Shown here one piece after another: positions 34,363-46,655 of a stretch of 64,000 nt of DNA. The DNA lies in NCBI GenBank assembly GCA_001972305.1, contig BDDD01001782.1, positions 17,163 through 81,162 on the forward strand, in the 5' to 3' direction. Position 1 is the first letter of the stretch, and each line of letters opens with the position of its first letter. The stretch is from Cephalotus follicularis. Taxonomy: Eukaryota; Streptophyta; Magnoliopsida; Oxalidales; Cephalotaceae. The translations under genes were made by a program, and so were the position numbers. Below the pieces are notes generated by a model. It made no database searches and had not been told where the DNA came from. It was given only the letters and a program-made list of their open reading frames with translations.

Positions 34363-34961
34363 AGGTTTCTTGACTTCGTCCCGTTTTGTGCTCTCCTCTC
34401 GTCTCTGTGAAATCACTAAGCAAATAGCAAGGAAAAATAAGGGTATATCCATGTGTCATTATGGTTCAGTTCTCGTCAATTTTGTATATTGATAAAGAGA
34501 TGAATCATTTCATTTGTTCATAGTTGGGTTTGTCTTTTGATCGAAATTGGGTTTTTTATTTTAATTGTACAGTTTTATCAACTTATCAATCAAGAATTGA
34601 ATTTGCATTGTCTTGTTTTTGAGTTGACAATGATATACGTATAACACAATTAAAAAGACTAAACGATAAAACACCAACATGAGTGATTGCATGACGCACA
34701 GTAAATACGTGACACACTGTAAATGTTAAACAGTTCACTATTCTCAAAATGATCATTTAAAAAAGCATTATTGATTCAAAACTGAAATCAGAAAACAACT
34801 GTGCATTCATTCAATTCAGAATTGGATATGATATATCTGTTTTGTTGTTCAAACATAAAGATACAAAGTAATTGTATACTATTGATTACAAATACATACA
34901 AAATACAACACACTGTCCGTATAAAATTAACGATTGATAACTGTAATACAAAAATAATTTG
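34363..34961. other. Spacer between vicilin and element L
   Basis: AT-rich DNA without a supported feature. The open frames seen here on both strands extend into element L and are not genes. Confidence 0.6.
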
Positions 34962-37900
34962 CGCAAGTATGTGGATAGGAGCGCTCCTCGAGAAAGGAGG
35001 GAGCGCAGGGAAGCGGCTCCACAGCAACAAGAGGAGTAGCAGCAGCAGCTCAGAGGTGTCATCCACACCATCCCTGGAGGAGTCGCGTCTAGTGACGACC
35101 ATAATAGGTCTAGGAAGGCCTATGGAAAGCAATCCCTTGCTGTGCAACAAATCCAGCATAGCAAAAGGCTGAAAACAGGTGGAGATGAGGAGGTGATATC
35201 CTTCTCCGCGAGGCGAACTATAAGGGAGTACGTCTTTCTTATGATGACCCAGTGGTGATAACTCTTCTGGTGGAACTTTTCATTATGAAGAGGATCCTTA
35301 TTGATAGCAGGAGTTCGGCCGATATCTTGTATAAATATGCGTTTGATCAGTTAACCGACCGACCAACTCAAGCCCATGAAAACCCCACTGGTCGGCTTTG
35401 CAGGGGAGATGGTCCATCCTCTGGGATCCATCGATCTGTCCGTGGTCGCAGGCACGGCCCCACGTCAGACCCAGGTACAGATGACATTCCTAGTAGTGGA
35501 TACCGAGCCCGTATAATGCCATAATCGGGCGTCCAGGTTTGAACTTGATGGAGGCAATAGTGTCTACCAGACACTTGGTGATGAAATTTCCAACAAGGTT
35601 TAACATGGGGGAAGTCAGAGGAGATCAACAGGTAGAAAGACCGTGCTACAAAACTGCCGTGATGGACAAGGGAAAAGAGAAGGCCTTGTCTATAGCAAAT
35701 GAGGAGCTAAGAGGGGATGTGGAACCCGAGCGTCCACAACCTGTTGAAGAAGTGTTACAAGTGCCCTTGGAGAAGGGCAATGAGGAAAGAATTATCCAAG
35801 TCAGCTCACAACTTGGAGAGGTGGAGAAAGAGGAACTGATAACGTTCCTCAGAAATAATAAAGATGTATTTGCTTGGTCGGCAGAGGAGGTCCCTGGATC
35901 ACTTCCCCCTCCCGAAGATTGATCAGTTGGTGGATGTGACCTCGGGGTATAGGATGCTAAGCTTCTTGGATGCCTACTCGAGGTATAATCAAATCCCCAT
36001 GTATGGGCCCAACGAGAACAAGATAGCCTTCATCACTGACAGAGGCATGTATTGCTACAAAGTCATGCCCTTCGGCTTGAAGAATGCTGGGGCAACCTAC
36101 CAACGACTGGTCAACAAATTCTTTGAACTCCAGATCGGGAGAAACATGGAGGTGTATATTGACGACATGCTCGTCAAGACGCCGGCAAGGAGTCCTCACA
36201 TTAAAGACTTGGAGGAAACTTTTGGAGTGTTAAGAAGATATAAGATGAAGCTCAATCCTTCGAAGTGTACTTTTGGGGTCACCTCTGGCAAGTTCCTCGG
36301 GTTCATGGTCTTAAGCAGAGGAATAGAGGTCAACCCGGAGAAAATTTCAGCAGTTCAGAGCATGAGGCCTCCTCAGACCATCATGGATATATAGAAACTC
36401 AATGGTAGAATAGCAGCCTTTAGCAGGTTTGTTTCAAAATCAGTAGAAAAATGCCTTCATTTCTTCAAAGTATTGAGAGATCCCAAGGGGTTTTCTTGGT
36501 CGGAAGAATGTCAAGCAACCTTTGACAAGTTGAAGGAATACCCGGCTTCCCCTCCTCTGATATCAAAACCTAAGAACGGGGAGGACTTGTATTTGTACCT
36601 TGTGGCGACAACGGGCACAGTGAGTGTAGTGCTTATCAGAGAAGAGGAGAAAGTTCAAAGGCCGGCGTACTATGTCAGCAAAGCCTTGAACGATGCTGAT
36701 GGGAGATACCCAGAGGTAGAAAAAATTGTTTATGCTCTGATTATAGCAACAAGGAAGTTGAGGCCGTATTTCCAAGCTCATACCATAAAGGTCAGGTCCG
36801 ACCAACCACTAAGACAAGTCCTAGCAAAGCCAGACCTCTCGGGAAGGCTGATCAAGTGGTCGGTCGAGTTAGGCGAATATGATGTAAAGTTTGAAGCTAG
36901 ACCAGTAATAAAATCACAGGTCTTGGCAGACTTTGTAGGAGATCATACACTTACGGAGTGTATGGAAGAAGACACCTCTGAAGAAGAGAATGGGTTGTGG
37001 AAGTTGTTCGTGGATGGCTCATCCTGCGTCTCCGGCAGTGGAGCATGATTGGTGTTAACAAGTCCAGATGGGTGGAGCATAGAGTACGCTCTGAGATTCG
37101 GATTCAAGGCCACAAATAATGAAACCGAGTGGGAAGCTCTGATCGCCGGGCTGACAATTACAAAGCACTTAGAGGTTCAAGAAATATAAGCCTTTAATGA
37201 TTCTCAACTGGTAGTTGAGTTGATGAGCGGGGAGTATGAAGCCAGAGAAGATTCTATGGCTAAGTACTTGGCACATATCCAGAGTTTGAAGTTAGTTTTC
37301 CAAGTGCTTAGAGTCATGAAGGTCCCTAGAGCAGAAAATGCCCGAGCAGACCAGTTGTCCAAATTAGCAACAGCGGAGGAATTACAGAGCTGTCAAACAG
37401 TATTAGTGGACTCCCTGGACAGGCCCACCATCTCGAAAGTAGACGTGATGGACATAGATGCACTATTGGAGCCATACTAGATGACTCCATTTATCAATTG
37501 GTTGAGGAACGGAATTTTGCCTGAGGACCCCTCTGAAGCGAGAAAACTGGTGTATCAAGCAAACATATACCAACTTCGAGATGAGATCATCTACAAAATG
37601 TCTTTTTCTTTTCCTTGGCTGAGGTGTACGACTCCCCTAGAGGCAGATTATACTCTAAAGAAAGTCCATGAAGGAGTCTGTGGCAATCACACGGGGGGTA
37701 GAACCTTGTCCCACAAACTATTGAGACAAGGCTATTTCTGGCCGACCATGCACCAGGATGCCATAGACTTTGTGAGAAAATGTGATAGGTGTCAGAGAAA
37801 TGCCAATATAAGCAGGAGACCCTCCGAACCCTTGACATCTATCACGGCACCCTGGCCCTTTGCACAGTGGGGGATGGACTTCGTCGGACCATTACCAGTG

Positions 37901-38713
37901 GCAACAGGGCAAAGGAAGTTTCTCATTGTGGCAGTAGACTACTTCACCAAGTGGGTGGAAGCAGAACCTCTGGCCACGATCACAGAGAAGAACATGACTA
38001 ACTTTGTATGGAAATCAATCATCTGCAGGTTTAGAGTCCCGAGAGTAATAGTTTCAGATAATGGGAAGCAGTTCGATTGTCAGGCTTTCCATGATTTTTG
38101 TAAAGAATGGAGAATAGAGAATAGGCTAGCCTCAGTGGCCTACCCCCAGAGTAATGGTCAAGCCGAGGTGATCAACAGAGAAATCATCTCGGGCTTGAAG
38201 AATCGCCTTAAGCATAGTAAGGGAAGATGGACAGAGAGGATACCAAGTGTGCTATGGACTTATAGAACCACTCCTCGGACCACAACTGGCGAGTCCCCAT
38301 ACAGCCTTTGTTTTGGAGCTGAGTCTATGATACCGGTGGAGATTGGTGTACAATCACCAAGGGTTGTGCATTTCAGCAAAGAAAATAATGAAGAATGGTT
38401 AAGGACCCTCCTCAACTTAGTGGAAGTGCTCAGGGATAAGGCATCCATCAAACTTGTAGCTTACCAATAAAGGGTGGGCCGTTACTATAACAAACGGGTA
38501 CACCCCCGACCACTAAGAGAAGGAGACCTAGTCCTATGCAACTCAGCTATTGCAGATCCGACCTTTACTAGAGGAAAGCTAGCCCCTAATTGGGAAGGAC
38601 CATACAAGGTCAAGAGAGTGCTCCGCCCAAGACCATTCAAACTTGAAACTTTGGGAGGCAGGGAGATTCCCAGAGTTTGGAATGCGGAGCATCTGAGGAA
38701 GTACTACCAATGA
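34962..38713 (+). pseudogene. Element L gag end and pol remnant
   Basis: Protease region 34962-35860, with several frameshifts (KRILIDSRSSADILYKYAFD near 35290; G of the active site mutated). RT 35860-36394: after SAEEVPG about 180 bases are missing and sequence resumes at [20 protein letters not shown] is present near 36150. A stop lies at 36392. The classical RNase H runs about 36473-36900. A second RNase H-like domain follows (LFVDGSSCVSGSGA near 37005, stop at 37047, NDSQLVVE near 37196). Integrase 37481-38470 is open: GNHTGG...CDRCQ zinc finger, GMDFVGPLP, IVSDNGKQFD, QSNGQAEVINRE. A stop at 38468 precedes the C-terminal tail (to 38713). Dual RNase H is a hallmark of the Tat lineage. Non-functional. 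Confidence 0.85.
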
Positions 38714-39640
38714 TTCTTTGTAAATTGTACAAAATTTGAAATGTCAATAAATCTGAATTTTTCATCAAAAAAAATGTGTGCAAAGATCATAGTTCCAAGT
38801 TTGCAAGGGACCGGAGACCCAATGTTCATGTCCTTAAACCTCTGAACAGCCGCCGATCAACTCCCTCAACTAAGAAGCTTTAATATAAGCATGTCCAACC
38901 ATGCTTCCAAGGAAGTAATAAAGACTCCCCCCGATGAGCACCTAAAGACTCCCCCCGATGAGCACCTAAGACTCCCCCCGAGGAGCACATAAGACTACAT
39001 AAACAAAAGACTTCTAAGGAAGCAACTAGACTCCCAAGGGAGCAAACACTGGTTGGGATTTATCTGCCCGACCAGACAAATATCGTGTCTTGAGAGGTGA
39101 ATCCATAAGAACTCGCAAGGATCAAGTTCGTTGGACTGAGCATTTTGAAATAAGTGTCCCTACGTGGACCTCAAGCTCAAGCGACCTGGTCTAGAATATA
39201 ATGGATCAGACGAGACCCTGCTCGGCAAACCCTTAAGAACTTGCCCGAGCAGACCTAAAACTTGGTCTACGAACACTCCAGAACTCGTAAAGACGAAGTT
39301 CTTTTTGTCTGAGCTCCTTTAAAATGAGGTGTCCTAAGGGGACTACGAAGCTTATACAATTAGGCCTGAAAATTGTAAGGCCACAATATAAAGTATATAA
39401 GTTAGACTATGTCAAAGTCCCCAAGGGGAACAATAATGCACAAGTGAAGTTCAGGTTCTATTACTTATGTTCAATTATCCTAAGGAGGTTGTAAGTATTA
39501 GTTGGAGCCCGAGCATTCAAAGCAAAAAATAAAGCTTGTAATAGAGACCCGAGGTGCAAAAGTATATGGTTTCATTGATCAAGAGAAGATTACATTACAA
39601 AAGAAAAATTTACAAGACAGAAAGAAAAATCTATTCTAGT
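38714..39640. repeat. Post-pol region of L with short tandem repeats
   Basis: Non-coding region equal to 52147-53480 of K and 6979-7717 of E. Three to four units of about 22-24 bases (GACTCCCCCCGATGAGCACC) lie at about 38924-38995. The word TTCCAAGTTTGCAAGGGACC near 38790 is shared with K (52217). Confidence 0.65.
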
Positions 39641-39649
39641 TTTCATCCC

Positions 39650-40475
39650 CTGATGGGATGTCATGTACAATAGGATGAGGTGGTGGAGGATCCTCAACTG
39701 TTGGTTCAAAAGGAGGCAATGGAGGATCCTCGGCTCTTTGCTCAGTTGGAAGAGATGAAGGATCCTCAGCCATAGGCTCAAGTTGGGGATCCTTGGTCAC
39801 TGCCGTAGGAGGGTCCATAGCCACATGCTCAAGAACAGGATCCTCGGCAACAATTCGAGAAAGAGGCTCTGCATCCAAGGTCTCGAGGTTGTCCTCCCCA
39901 GTAGATGCAATGAAGGGAACCATCTCACGACCCTTAGACGACCACCCCGGCTCCTAGCATAACTTTGTTCCTCGTCATTGGCTCGAAGAGCTTCTTCCTC
40001 GGCTTCATCAACGCCATCAGGGAGGAAGTCATACTCAACCACCGAGGGACCGCAGATGATGGAGTCCAACAGGAGCTCCGGGAGGCACTCGACCATGTTC
40101 CGGCAGGTATAGAACCCCTGACGAAAATTGGCCGAGGACTTCTTAAAGACCTCTCTGTTGAAATCTTCAGAGGCTTTATAGTTGTTCACGACCTGGTCCA
40201 GAGCATCCCCGAATTCTGAGGATGCCTTGAAGTCCAGGACAACCCTCACCACGGCAGCCTTGGCCCTAGCTTCCTCAAGCTCTTGGGACTTCGCCAGCCT
40301 TTCACCATAAGCACTCAGCTTGCCTTCGAGCTCAACATTCTGGCGCATTGCGGTTATTTTGATCCTCTTCTCCCTTGTAGCTTCCTCTAGAGCCTGGTTC
40401 TTCTCAACGATTATGGTCTTCTGGGCCCCAAGCACTTCCTCCAACTGAGCAGGTGCTATGTCCAATGACTTTTTA
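39650..40475 (-). pseudogene. Element L antisense gene, 3' half
   Basis: The minus strand from 40475 reads ELKKSLDIAPAQLEEVLGAQ and continues as a coiled coil. It then has the NFRQGFYTCRNMVECLPELL block, matching YFRRGFYACRNWVASLQPEF in K, and a proline/glutamate-rich acidic tail ending near 39650; a frameshift occurs near 39935. It begins abruptly mid-coil at the inversion breakpoint. Its upstream half is at 47739-49483: joined there the coil runs through without loss of pattern. Confidence 0.75.
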
Positions 40476-40480
40476 AGCTC

Positions 40481-43457
40481 GATCTGTTATGAATGCTGTC
40501 TTGTCCTCGTCTGGCTTGTACATGGGGATTTGATTATATCCCGAATAAACGTCCAAGAACCTCAATATTCTGTAACCCGAGGTTGCGTCTACCAGCTGGT
40601 CTATCTTTGGGAGAGGGAAGTGATCCTTTGGGCAGGCTTTGTTGAGATCCGTGAAGTCTATGCACATCCTCCATTTTCCATTGGCTTTTTTGACCAACAC
40701 TGGATTTGCTAACCAGTCCGAGTAGTGCACTTCTCTGATAAAACCTGCCTGCAACAATTTGCTCACCTCCTCGGCTATTGCCTGCTGCCTCTTAGGAGCA
40801 AAGTTCCTCTTCTTTTGCCTGATCGGAGGTCTGGCTGAATCCACACTTAGCTTGTGAACCATTACATTTGGACTGATGCCAGGGACCTCCTCTGCCGACC
40901 ATGCAAAGACATCTCTATTATCTTGGAGGAATGTTATTAACTCCCCCTTCTCCGCCTATCCAAGTTGTGAACCCACTTGGAGTACTCTCTCTGTGTTGCC
41001 CTCTTCTATGGGCACTTGGAGGACATCCTCAACAGGCTGTGGACGCTCTGGTTCTACATCACCTCTGAGCTCCACGTTCGCTATGGGAAGAACCTTGCCC
41101 TTCCCCTTATCCGAGATGTTAGTCTTATAACATCGTCTTGCCACCTCTTGGTCTCCTCGGACCTCCCCCACGCCAAACCTTGTGGGAAACTTCATTAATA
41201 AGTGTCTCGTGGACACTATGGCCTCCAACAAGTTCAGACCTGGTCGCCCCACTATGGCATTGTATGGGCTTGGGGTATCCACTACCAGGAACGTCATCTC
41301 TACCTGAGTTTGACGTGGGGCTGTGCCTGCAACCACGGACAGGTTGATAGATCCCAGAGGATGGATCGTTTCACCTGCAAAACCAACCAGTGGGGTTTTG
41401 ACGGGCTTCGGTTGGTCGGCCGGTATCCTCAACTGATCAAATGCATGTTTGTACAGGATGTCGGTCGAGCTGCCACTATCTATGAGGATCCTCTTCATGG
41501 TAAAGAGCTCTACCAGAAGAGTTACCACCACCGGATCATCGTGAGGAAGACGTACTCCCTCATAGTCCGCCTCCGAGAAGGTTATCACCTCCTCGTCTCC
41601 TCCAGTTCTGAGCCTTTTGCTGTGAGGGACTTGTTGCACAGCGAGGGATTGTCTCCCATAGGCCTTCCTTGCGTTAGAGTGGTCGCCCCCAGACGCAACC
41701 CCTCCAGAGATGGTGTGGATAACACCTCTGGGCTGCTTTTGTTGTTGCTCCTCTTGCTGCCGAGGAGCCTCTTTTCTTCTCTGTTCTCTTCTTCCTTGAG
41801 GAGCATCTCTGTCCACATACTTGCGCAGGTGTCCCTTTCTAATCAAGTCCTCAATCTGGTTTTTCAGTTGCCTTCACTCCTCTGTATCGTGGCCGTGGTC
41901 ACGATGATACCGGCAGTACTTCTCCACATTCCTGTTCTCTGCCGGGGTCCTCAGCTTCTCAGGCCACTGGAAAGGGACTTTATCTTTCTCCACAGTAAGT
42001 ATTCTGGTACGTGTGTCCAGGAGGGGGGCAAAAGTGTTGTAAGATGGGATTGGGGCCCTTCCCCTGGACGATCCCTCTCGTCTGGAAAGCTTATGTCTGA
42101 GGTCTTCCTTGGACAAGTCTGACCTGTCTTTCCTCTTCTCTCTTCTCTCGGGAGCTCGTGAATGCTCCCTTCTCTCCTCCTGATGGCCAGACCAGGGTGT
42201 CTTTTGTTTCCTGGCTACCATCTCTTCCTCGGCGATGACATACCTCTCCGCCCTTTTCAGCAGGTCTGCCATGTCCTTTGCTGGTTTCTTCAGCAAAGAG
42301 AAAGTGAACGACGAGTTTCTCCTCAGCCCATTGTTCAAGGCTGCCAGAGCAAAGGAAGGCTCAAAGTCTTTCACCATGAGTGATTCTTTGTTGAACCTGG
42401 TGAGGTAGTCTCTCAGTGACTCATCTTTACCCTGCACCACGTTGATGAGGTGGGTAGAGTTTCTCCTCTGCGTGGTGCTGTTGAGGAACTTTGTCACGAA
42501 CAGTTCCGTAAACTGATCGAAACTCTTCACTGAATTCCTCGCCAAGGTAAAGTACCATGACTGGGCCGCTCCAATCAAGGTCATTGGGAATCCTCGGCAA
42601 AGCATGGGGTCCGAGGCCTGATACATCCACATAGCCTGAATGTATGAGCGTACATGCTGGATGGGGTCCGTGGACCCATCATACTTATCAAGGCTTGGGT
42701 TTCGAAACCCACTGGGGATTGGCTCCGCCATGATCTCGGCCGTGAAGGGCTGGGCGTTGATGTTCTGCACCTTAGATAGGTGCCCCCTGTTCTGCTCCAC
42801 TCCTAGGAACCTCCTTTCCAATTCTACAAGCCTTCTGTTCACTGCCTGCTCCACATCCTCTATGTTCCTAACTCTGCTAGAAACATGTGACCCTCCAGCC
42901 AATGAGGCTGGGGGATTGACCCTGCTCCCTCGGGCCGTGCCAGCTTTGCTCGGAGCGTTGGAGCGCACTTGTGCCTCCTCTGCCCCCCTGGACTCCTGCC
43001 GAGGATCCACCTCCATGGCCTGGTGCTGAGGATGCACTCTCCTGGGGTCGTTGGGGTGATCCCTAGCGGTTGAGGACTCATCTCTCTGAGATACATTGAT
43101 CTCAGGTCTCCTTCCCAGCGGATTGTTGTCCCCTGACCGCCTAAGGGGAAGTTCGTCTCCCCTCGATCGGTTTTTCCTGGCACCTCGTGGGTGCCTTGTC
43201 TCCACCTCTGGCCTGTGGGGGCCAGATACTCCTCGGACCACTGGCTGAGCGGGCCCGACTTGCTGCTGTTGGTTGGCTAGAGTTGTGACCAACCGATCAG
43301 TAACACGCTCCAATCCCTGGAGGAATTGGTTAAGTTGCTCCCCTGTAACGGGAGCTTGTTGTTGGGCCGCTTCTTGAACGGCTTATGGCGGAGGAGCTAA
43401 GACCTCCTGTTGTTGGCTACCAGTAGCTCCAACCAGATTGTTCTTCCTCGGAGGCAT
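40481..43457 (-). pseudogene. Element K gag, protease and RT 5' half
   Basis: One minus-strand frame from the ATG at 43457 (MPPRKNNLVGATGSQQQ) to the breakpoint. Gag: core near 42480-42700 (KYDGSTDPIQHVRSYIQAM, SWYFTLARNSVKSFDQ), then basic R/E-rich linkers and a C-x2-H-type finger (YCRYHRDHGHDTEE) whose next Cys is a TGA stop at about 41874. Protease: KRILIDSGSSTDILY near 41510, active site D-S-G intact. [41 protein letters not shown] and FITDR, ending at about 40485. Other stops: near 43384 (early gag) and 40956. Only three nonsense changes in 3 kb means recent activity. The RT continues at 49484 on the plus strand. Confidence 0.85.
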
Positions 43458-43484
43458 GATTGTTAATGACTTTTTGCTGCGTTT

Positions 43485-43500
43485 CCCACAGACGGCGCCA
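43485..43500 (-). other. Primer-binding site of element K
   Basis: The minus strand reads TGGCGCCGTCTGTGGG, two bases from the LTR end. The first eight bases match the aspartate-tRNA type site common in Tat/Athila elements; the rest diverges, so the tRNA is not certain. Confidence 0.65.
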
Positions 43501-43502
43501 AC

Positions 43503-44406
43503 TGTTGATACAGAAATCCTTCTCTCAACAGTATCCTACGTGGAGGACTTTTATTTGTTAAGAGAAACGCTTGTCACAGATGCCTTGAGGAAGACCTTGA
43601 TCTAGGACTCCTGCATAAAGTAACAAAAATGGTGGAAAGTCCAGGAGGTTGATCTCCCGGGGACACTCCGACGCTCAAGTTAGACAATGTGCAAATGAAA
43701 TAAGGTTCTCTTGAATGTAAAAATTGCCGACCTTTGTTCAGTCTGTTGAACTTGTATTTATAGTGGAGTTTTGTAACTGTTTTAGCGTATAATTCGGAGG
43801 TTATAGCTATCCCCTAGGAAAATGCCGAGGATCTCGGTCATTCCCCTTGATCTCCGCCTAAAATGTCGCTGTTTTCCTTTGTTTGTAGTTGGTTATGACA
43901 CTATCTCCTTATTTGGATAAGTGTAGATCCCGAAAAATCAGGTAGAGTTAATCCCCTTATCCCATAGATAAGGTTGAGGTCCTCCGTTTGCATGACTGTA
44001 GAGGAAATTGATTATGATTCTGTTGCAGAGGTCATGGTCCTCTTTAGTCCGAGGACAAAAGTAGTTTGAATATGTCCGTGGAGGAGCTTGATAGCTTCTG
44101 TGTAGTGAAGGGAATGTCTCCTGTCCTATATCTGATAGATACTTTGGGCCGAGGAAGTCCTCGGCCCTTACGCCTTGGATGCGGTCTTCTGCCTCAAAGT
44201 CTGAGGAGTGTCCTCGGACTCGATGTCTTAGTATGTTCTCTTCAAAAAATAACAGTCCTCGGCTCCTAGTCCGAGAAGGACGTTCTTTGCCATGTGTGTG
44301 CTCCTCGGCACGGCCTGTATGAGAGCTTCAAATCCTCCCTGGACAACTGGTCAAGTCTGCTGTGAACACGTATCCTTCTTGATATAAACATATTTTTCTT
44401 CCATCA
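43503..44406 (-). repeat. 5' LTR of element K (now inverted)
   Basis: On the minus strand it runs TGATGGAAG to TGTATCAACA, 904 bp. TATAAATA lies on the minus strand at 43755-43762. It is the partner of the 3' LTR at 56596-57500: in the 204 bases 44066-44269 versus 56733-56936 I count about five differences. The flank outside its start reads GATAG on the minus strand (44407-44411), against GATAC after the 3' LTR. A 67-codon open frame shared by both LTRs is not considered a gene. Confidence 0.9.
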
Positions 44407-44411
44407 CTATC

Positions 44412-44899
44412 AAACATAACTTTAAGTTAATTAAGACATAATTGTTACTTCTTCTTTTTTATTGTTCATATTTTAAGTTTTTGGATTGACCAATGTACTA
44501 AATAGTGGCGTTACCGTTTTACTTGTAAGCCAAATATACTTCTAAGAGATAACTGAGATTGTGGCCAGGCAGCTCTAAAAGCATAGACAAACATTTATTG
44601 TTGAAGCACTTAATAAAATAATATTAGCATCAATACTAAAGAGAATGTTAATTCCAAAAATATGTTGTAAATATATTAAATTAAAGAGTAATATTATTAA
44701 TAACAAATAAAGTGATGTATTAAAAATAAATTATTAAAATATCATTAATATTTTTTTATTAAAAGATAAAGTATCATTAATTATGTTTAAAAAAAACACA
44801 AATGATGAGATAGCATAGTATGTACAAATATAAATCTATTTAGTATATCATTATATAAAATTATTTAATTATTTAAATTATTATTATAATATTATATCA
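44412..44899. other. AT-rich spacer
   Basis: No coding or structural feature seen; rich in A/T runs. In the restored order it lies between element L and element K. Confidence 0.6.
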
Positions 44900-44907
44900 T
44901 CTTAAAC

Positions 44908-45604
44908 TAGGGATGGCAATGGGGAGGGTCGAGTACGAATACTATAGTCTCCGCCCCCGTCTCCGTTTTTTTTTCTTTTGCCCCGTACCCTCTCCATACC
45001 AGTACGGGTATTGTTAAATATCCTCGTCCCTGTCCCCACGAAAATTTATTAATATCCGTATCCTACCCGTACCATTCCTTTATATATAGAAATTTTCATG
45101 TTCTCATAATACAATACTCAATAATATAAAACAAATATAATGTTTTAAAAAATTTGTGGGTACCCAACAAGAGTGCTTTGTAAGTTTGAAACTAATTTTG
45201 ACAATTTATTATATCATTTTTTATCATGAGATAGATATGAGATTAAATATATTACCTGAAGAGTGGTGATGACATTACTTGATTCAGTATTTGTAAGGAA
45301 AGAAAATATAAAATTTAAAAAGGTGGGACATGGCTGCACTGCACAACACTAATAGTAATATAGTGATATCTAAAAAATATGTCTTTTTGGTATTTATCTA
45401 TCTATATATAATTAATTATGTAATAAAAATAAAGTTTAAGGATTTTTATAAACTTAAAAACAGGTACGGGGAGGATAGGATGACAAGTTATATTCGTACC
45501 CTCCCCGTCCCCGTCTCCATCCCCGTTTTTTACCGGTAATACCTTCTCCGTACTGGTAGGACATGGTCGAATACCCATTTTTACGAATATAATTGACATT
45601 CTTA
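44908..45604. mobile_element. Non-autonomous hAT element with 8-bp duplication
   Basis: 697 bp flanked by TCTTAAAC on both sides (44900-44907, 45605-45612). Ends are imperfect inverted repeats: TAGGGATGGCAATGG against TAAGAATGTCAATTA. Both ends carry inverted, C-rich runs of the GTACCC / CCCCGTCCCCG kind, typical of a widespread plant element family that starts (C)TAGGGATGGCAATGGGG. There is no transposase. The 8-bp duplication and TAGGG start indicate the hAT superfamily. Confidence 0.8.
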
Positions 45605-45771
45605 TCTTAAACACTTATATAAAAAAATTTTAAAAAAAAAAATCTAACTTAAAACTATCTATAATATCCTCCTAAGCAAGCGTACCTCAAGTGGTACCCG
45701 CACCTTACAGTAAATTGTGTCCGTGCACTCTATGAAAGAGTTGGTGAAGGAGGTACAGGCATGAGGCATGG

Positions 45772-45939
45772 GGCATGGTTGTGAGAGATGATCAGGGAGT
45801 GGTATTAATGGCGGCAGCAACAAAAGTCCAGTACGGTAGGGACCCGTCCACTATTGAATCTATTTCTATTATGGAAGCTATGAAATTAATTTAGAAAAGG
45901 CTAATCATCCAAGCCTATTCTATATGGGAATGTTATTGA
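45772..45939 (+). pseudogene. RNase H-like remnant of a LINE
   Basis: The plus strand reads GMVVRDDQGVVLMAAATKVQ, then SISIMEAMKLI, a stop, and more, matching the pattern of the RNase H-like domain (G-x-V-V-R-D-x-x-G; E-A-x-A/M) at the end of plant LINE polyproteins. No reverse transcriptase nearby. Short and decayed. Confidence 0.45.
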
Positions 45940-46655
45940 GCAGATAAAATGTCCAGCAAAATCTTTTGTAGATCAGCAGATTGAATAGCGCACTAATTAA
46001 CAAAAGTGACTTGTAATATAAGGATTTAATTAATAAGTGCTCTTAATAAAAGAAAGATAGACACAAAAAATTAACATAATTCTTAACGCATATTATAAAA
46101 TGTATTAAAAACGAGTTCACTTTCTACGTATGATTTGATTGGATTCTAAGTTTTTTAGGTCCTGTTTTTTCTGTTGATTCAATTGATTTTTAATGTATTT
46201 ATATTTTCCTAAAAAAAAAAAAGAAAAGAAACAGTTTGTATACATTACTGTGTTGCAAACGGTGACCAAGGAGTACAATCTGTCAAGGGACAATTAGGTT
46301 TTTGATTATTTAGGTTTTCAAGAGATCAAGAGATTAATTAGGTCAATACGTAGGTTTGGTTTTCTTCTTCTTTTTTCAGAAAATGTGAAATTTATTAAAG
46401 ATTATTTAAGATAATGGTGCCAGGATTTACATCATGATTACTCAAAATTAAAGCGCCCATAAGAGACACTTTCAATGTAAATAATAGAAGTTTGCACGTA
46501 TCTTTATCATTGCTCCGTAGTATCTTTCAATGTTAATATAGAAGTTGGCACGCATCTCTATCATTGCTTCATAATGGCAAAAATAGTTTAGAAATGTGAC
46601 TATGATACCATTATAAGACTTCATATATCAATTTAAAATTGGGATGATTTATATA
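45940..46655. other. AT-rich spacer next to L's LTR
   Basis: No supported feature. In the restored order this is the DNA immediately 3' of element L. Confidence 0.55.

Larger units (their letters stand above)
34962..40475 (+). mobile_element. Tat element L, main part (5' truncated)
   Basis: It begins inside gag (TGCGCAAGTATGTGG, matching the reverse complement of about 41830) and runs through protease, RT, RNase H, integrase, the post-pol repeats and the 3' half of the antisense gene. It stops at the inversion breakpoint. The rest of L (antisense gene 5' half and 3' LTR) is the inverted piece 46656-49483. The 5' LTR and most of gag are missing. Confidence 0.8.

Noticed and set aside
41202..42122. 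306-codon plus-strand frame
   Set aside because: Shadow of K's gag-protease, which has recognisable motifs on the minus strand.
44066..44269. 67-codon open frame repeated in both K LTRs
   Set aside because: It lies in LTR sequence, overlaps no known domain and persists only because the LTRs are nearly identical.
34962..44406. L and K as products of autointegration or a foldback element
   Set aside because: A single inversion restores both the RT of K and the antisense gene of L, which autointegration would not.
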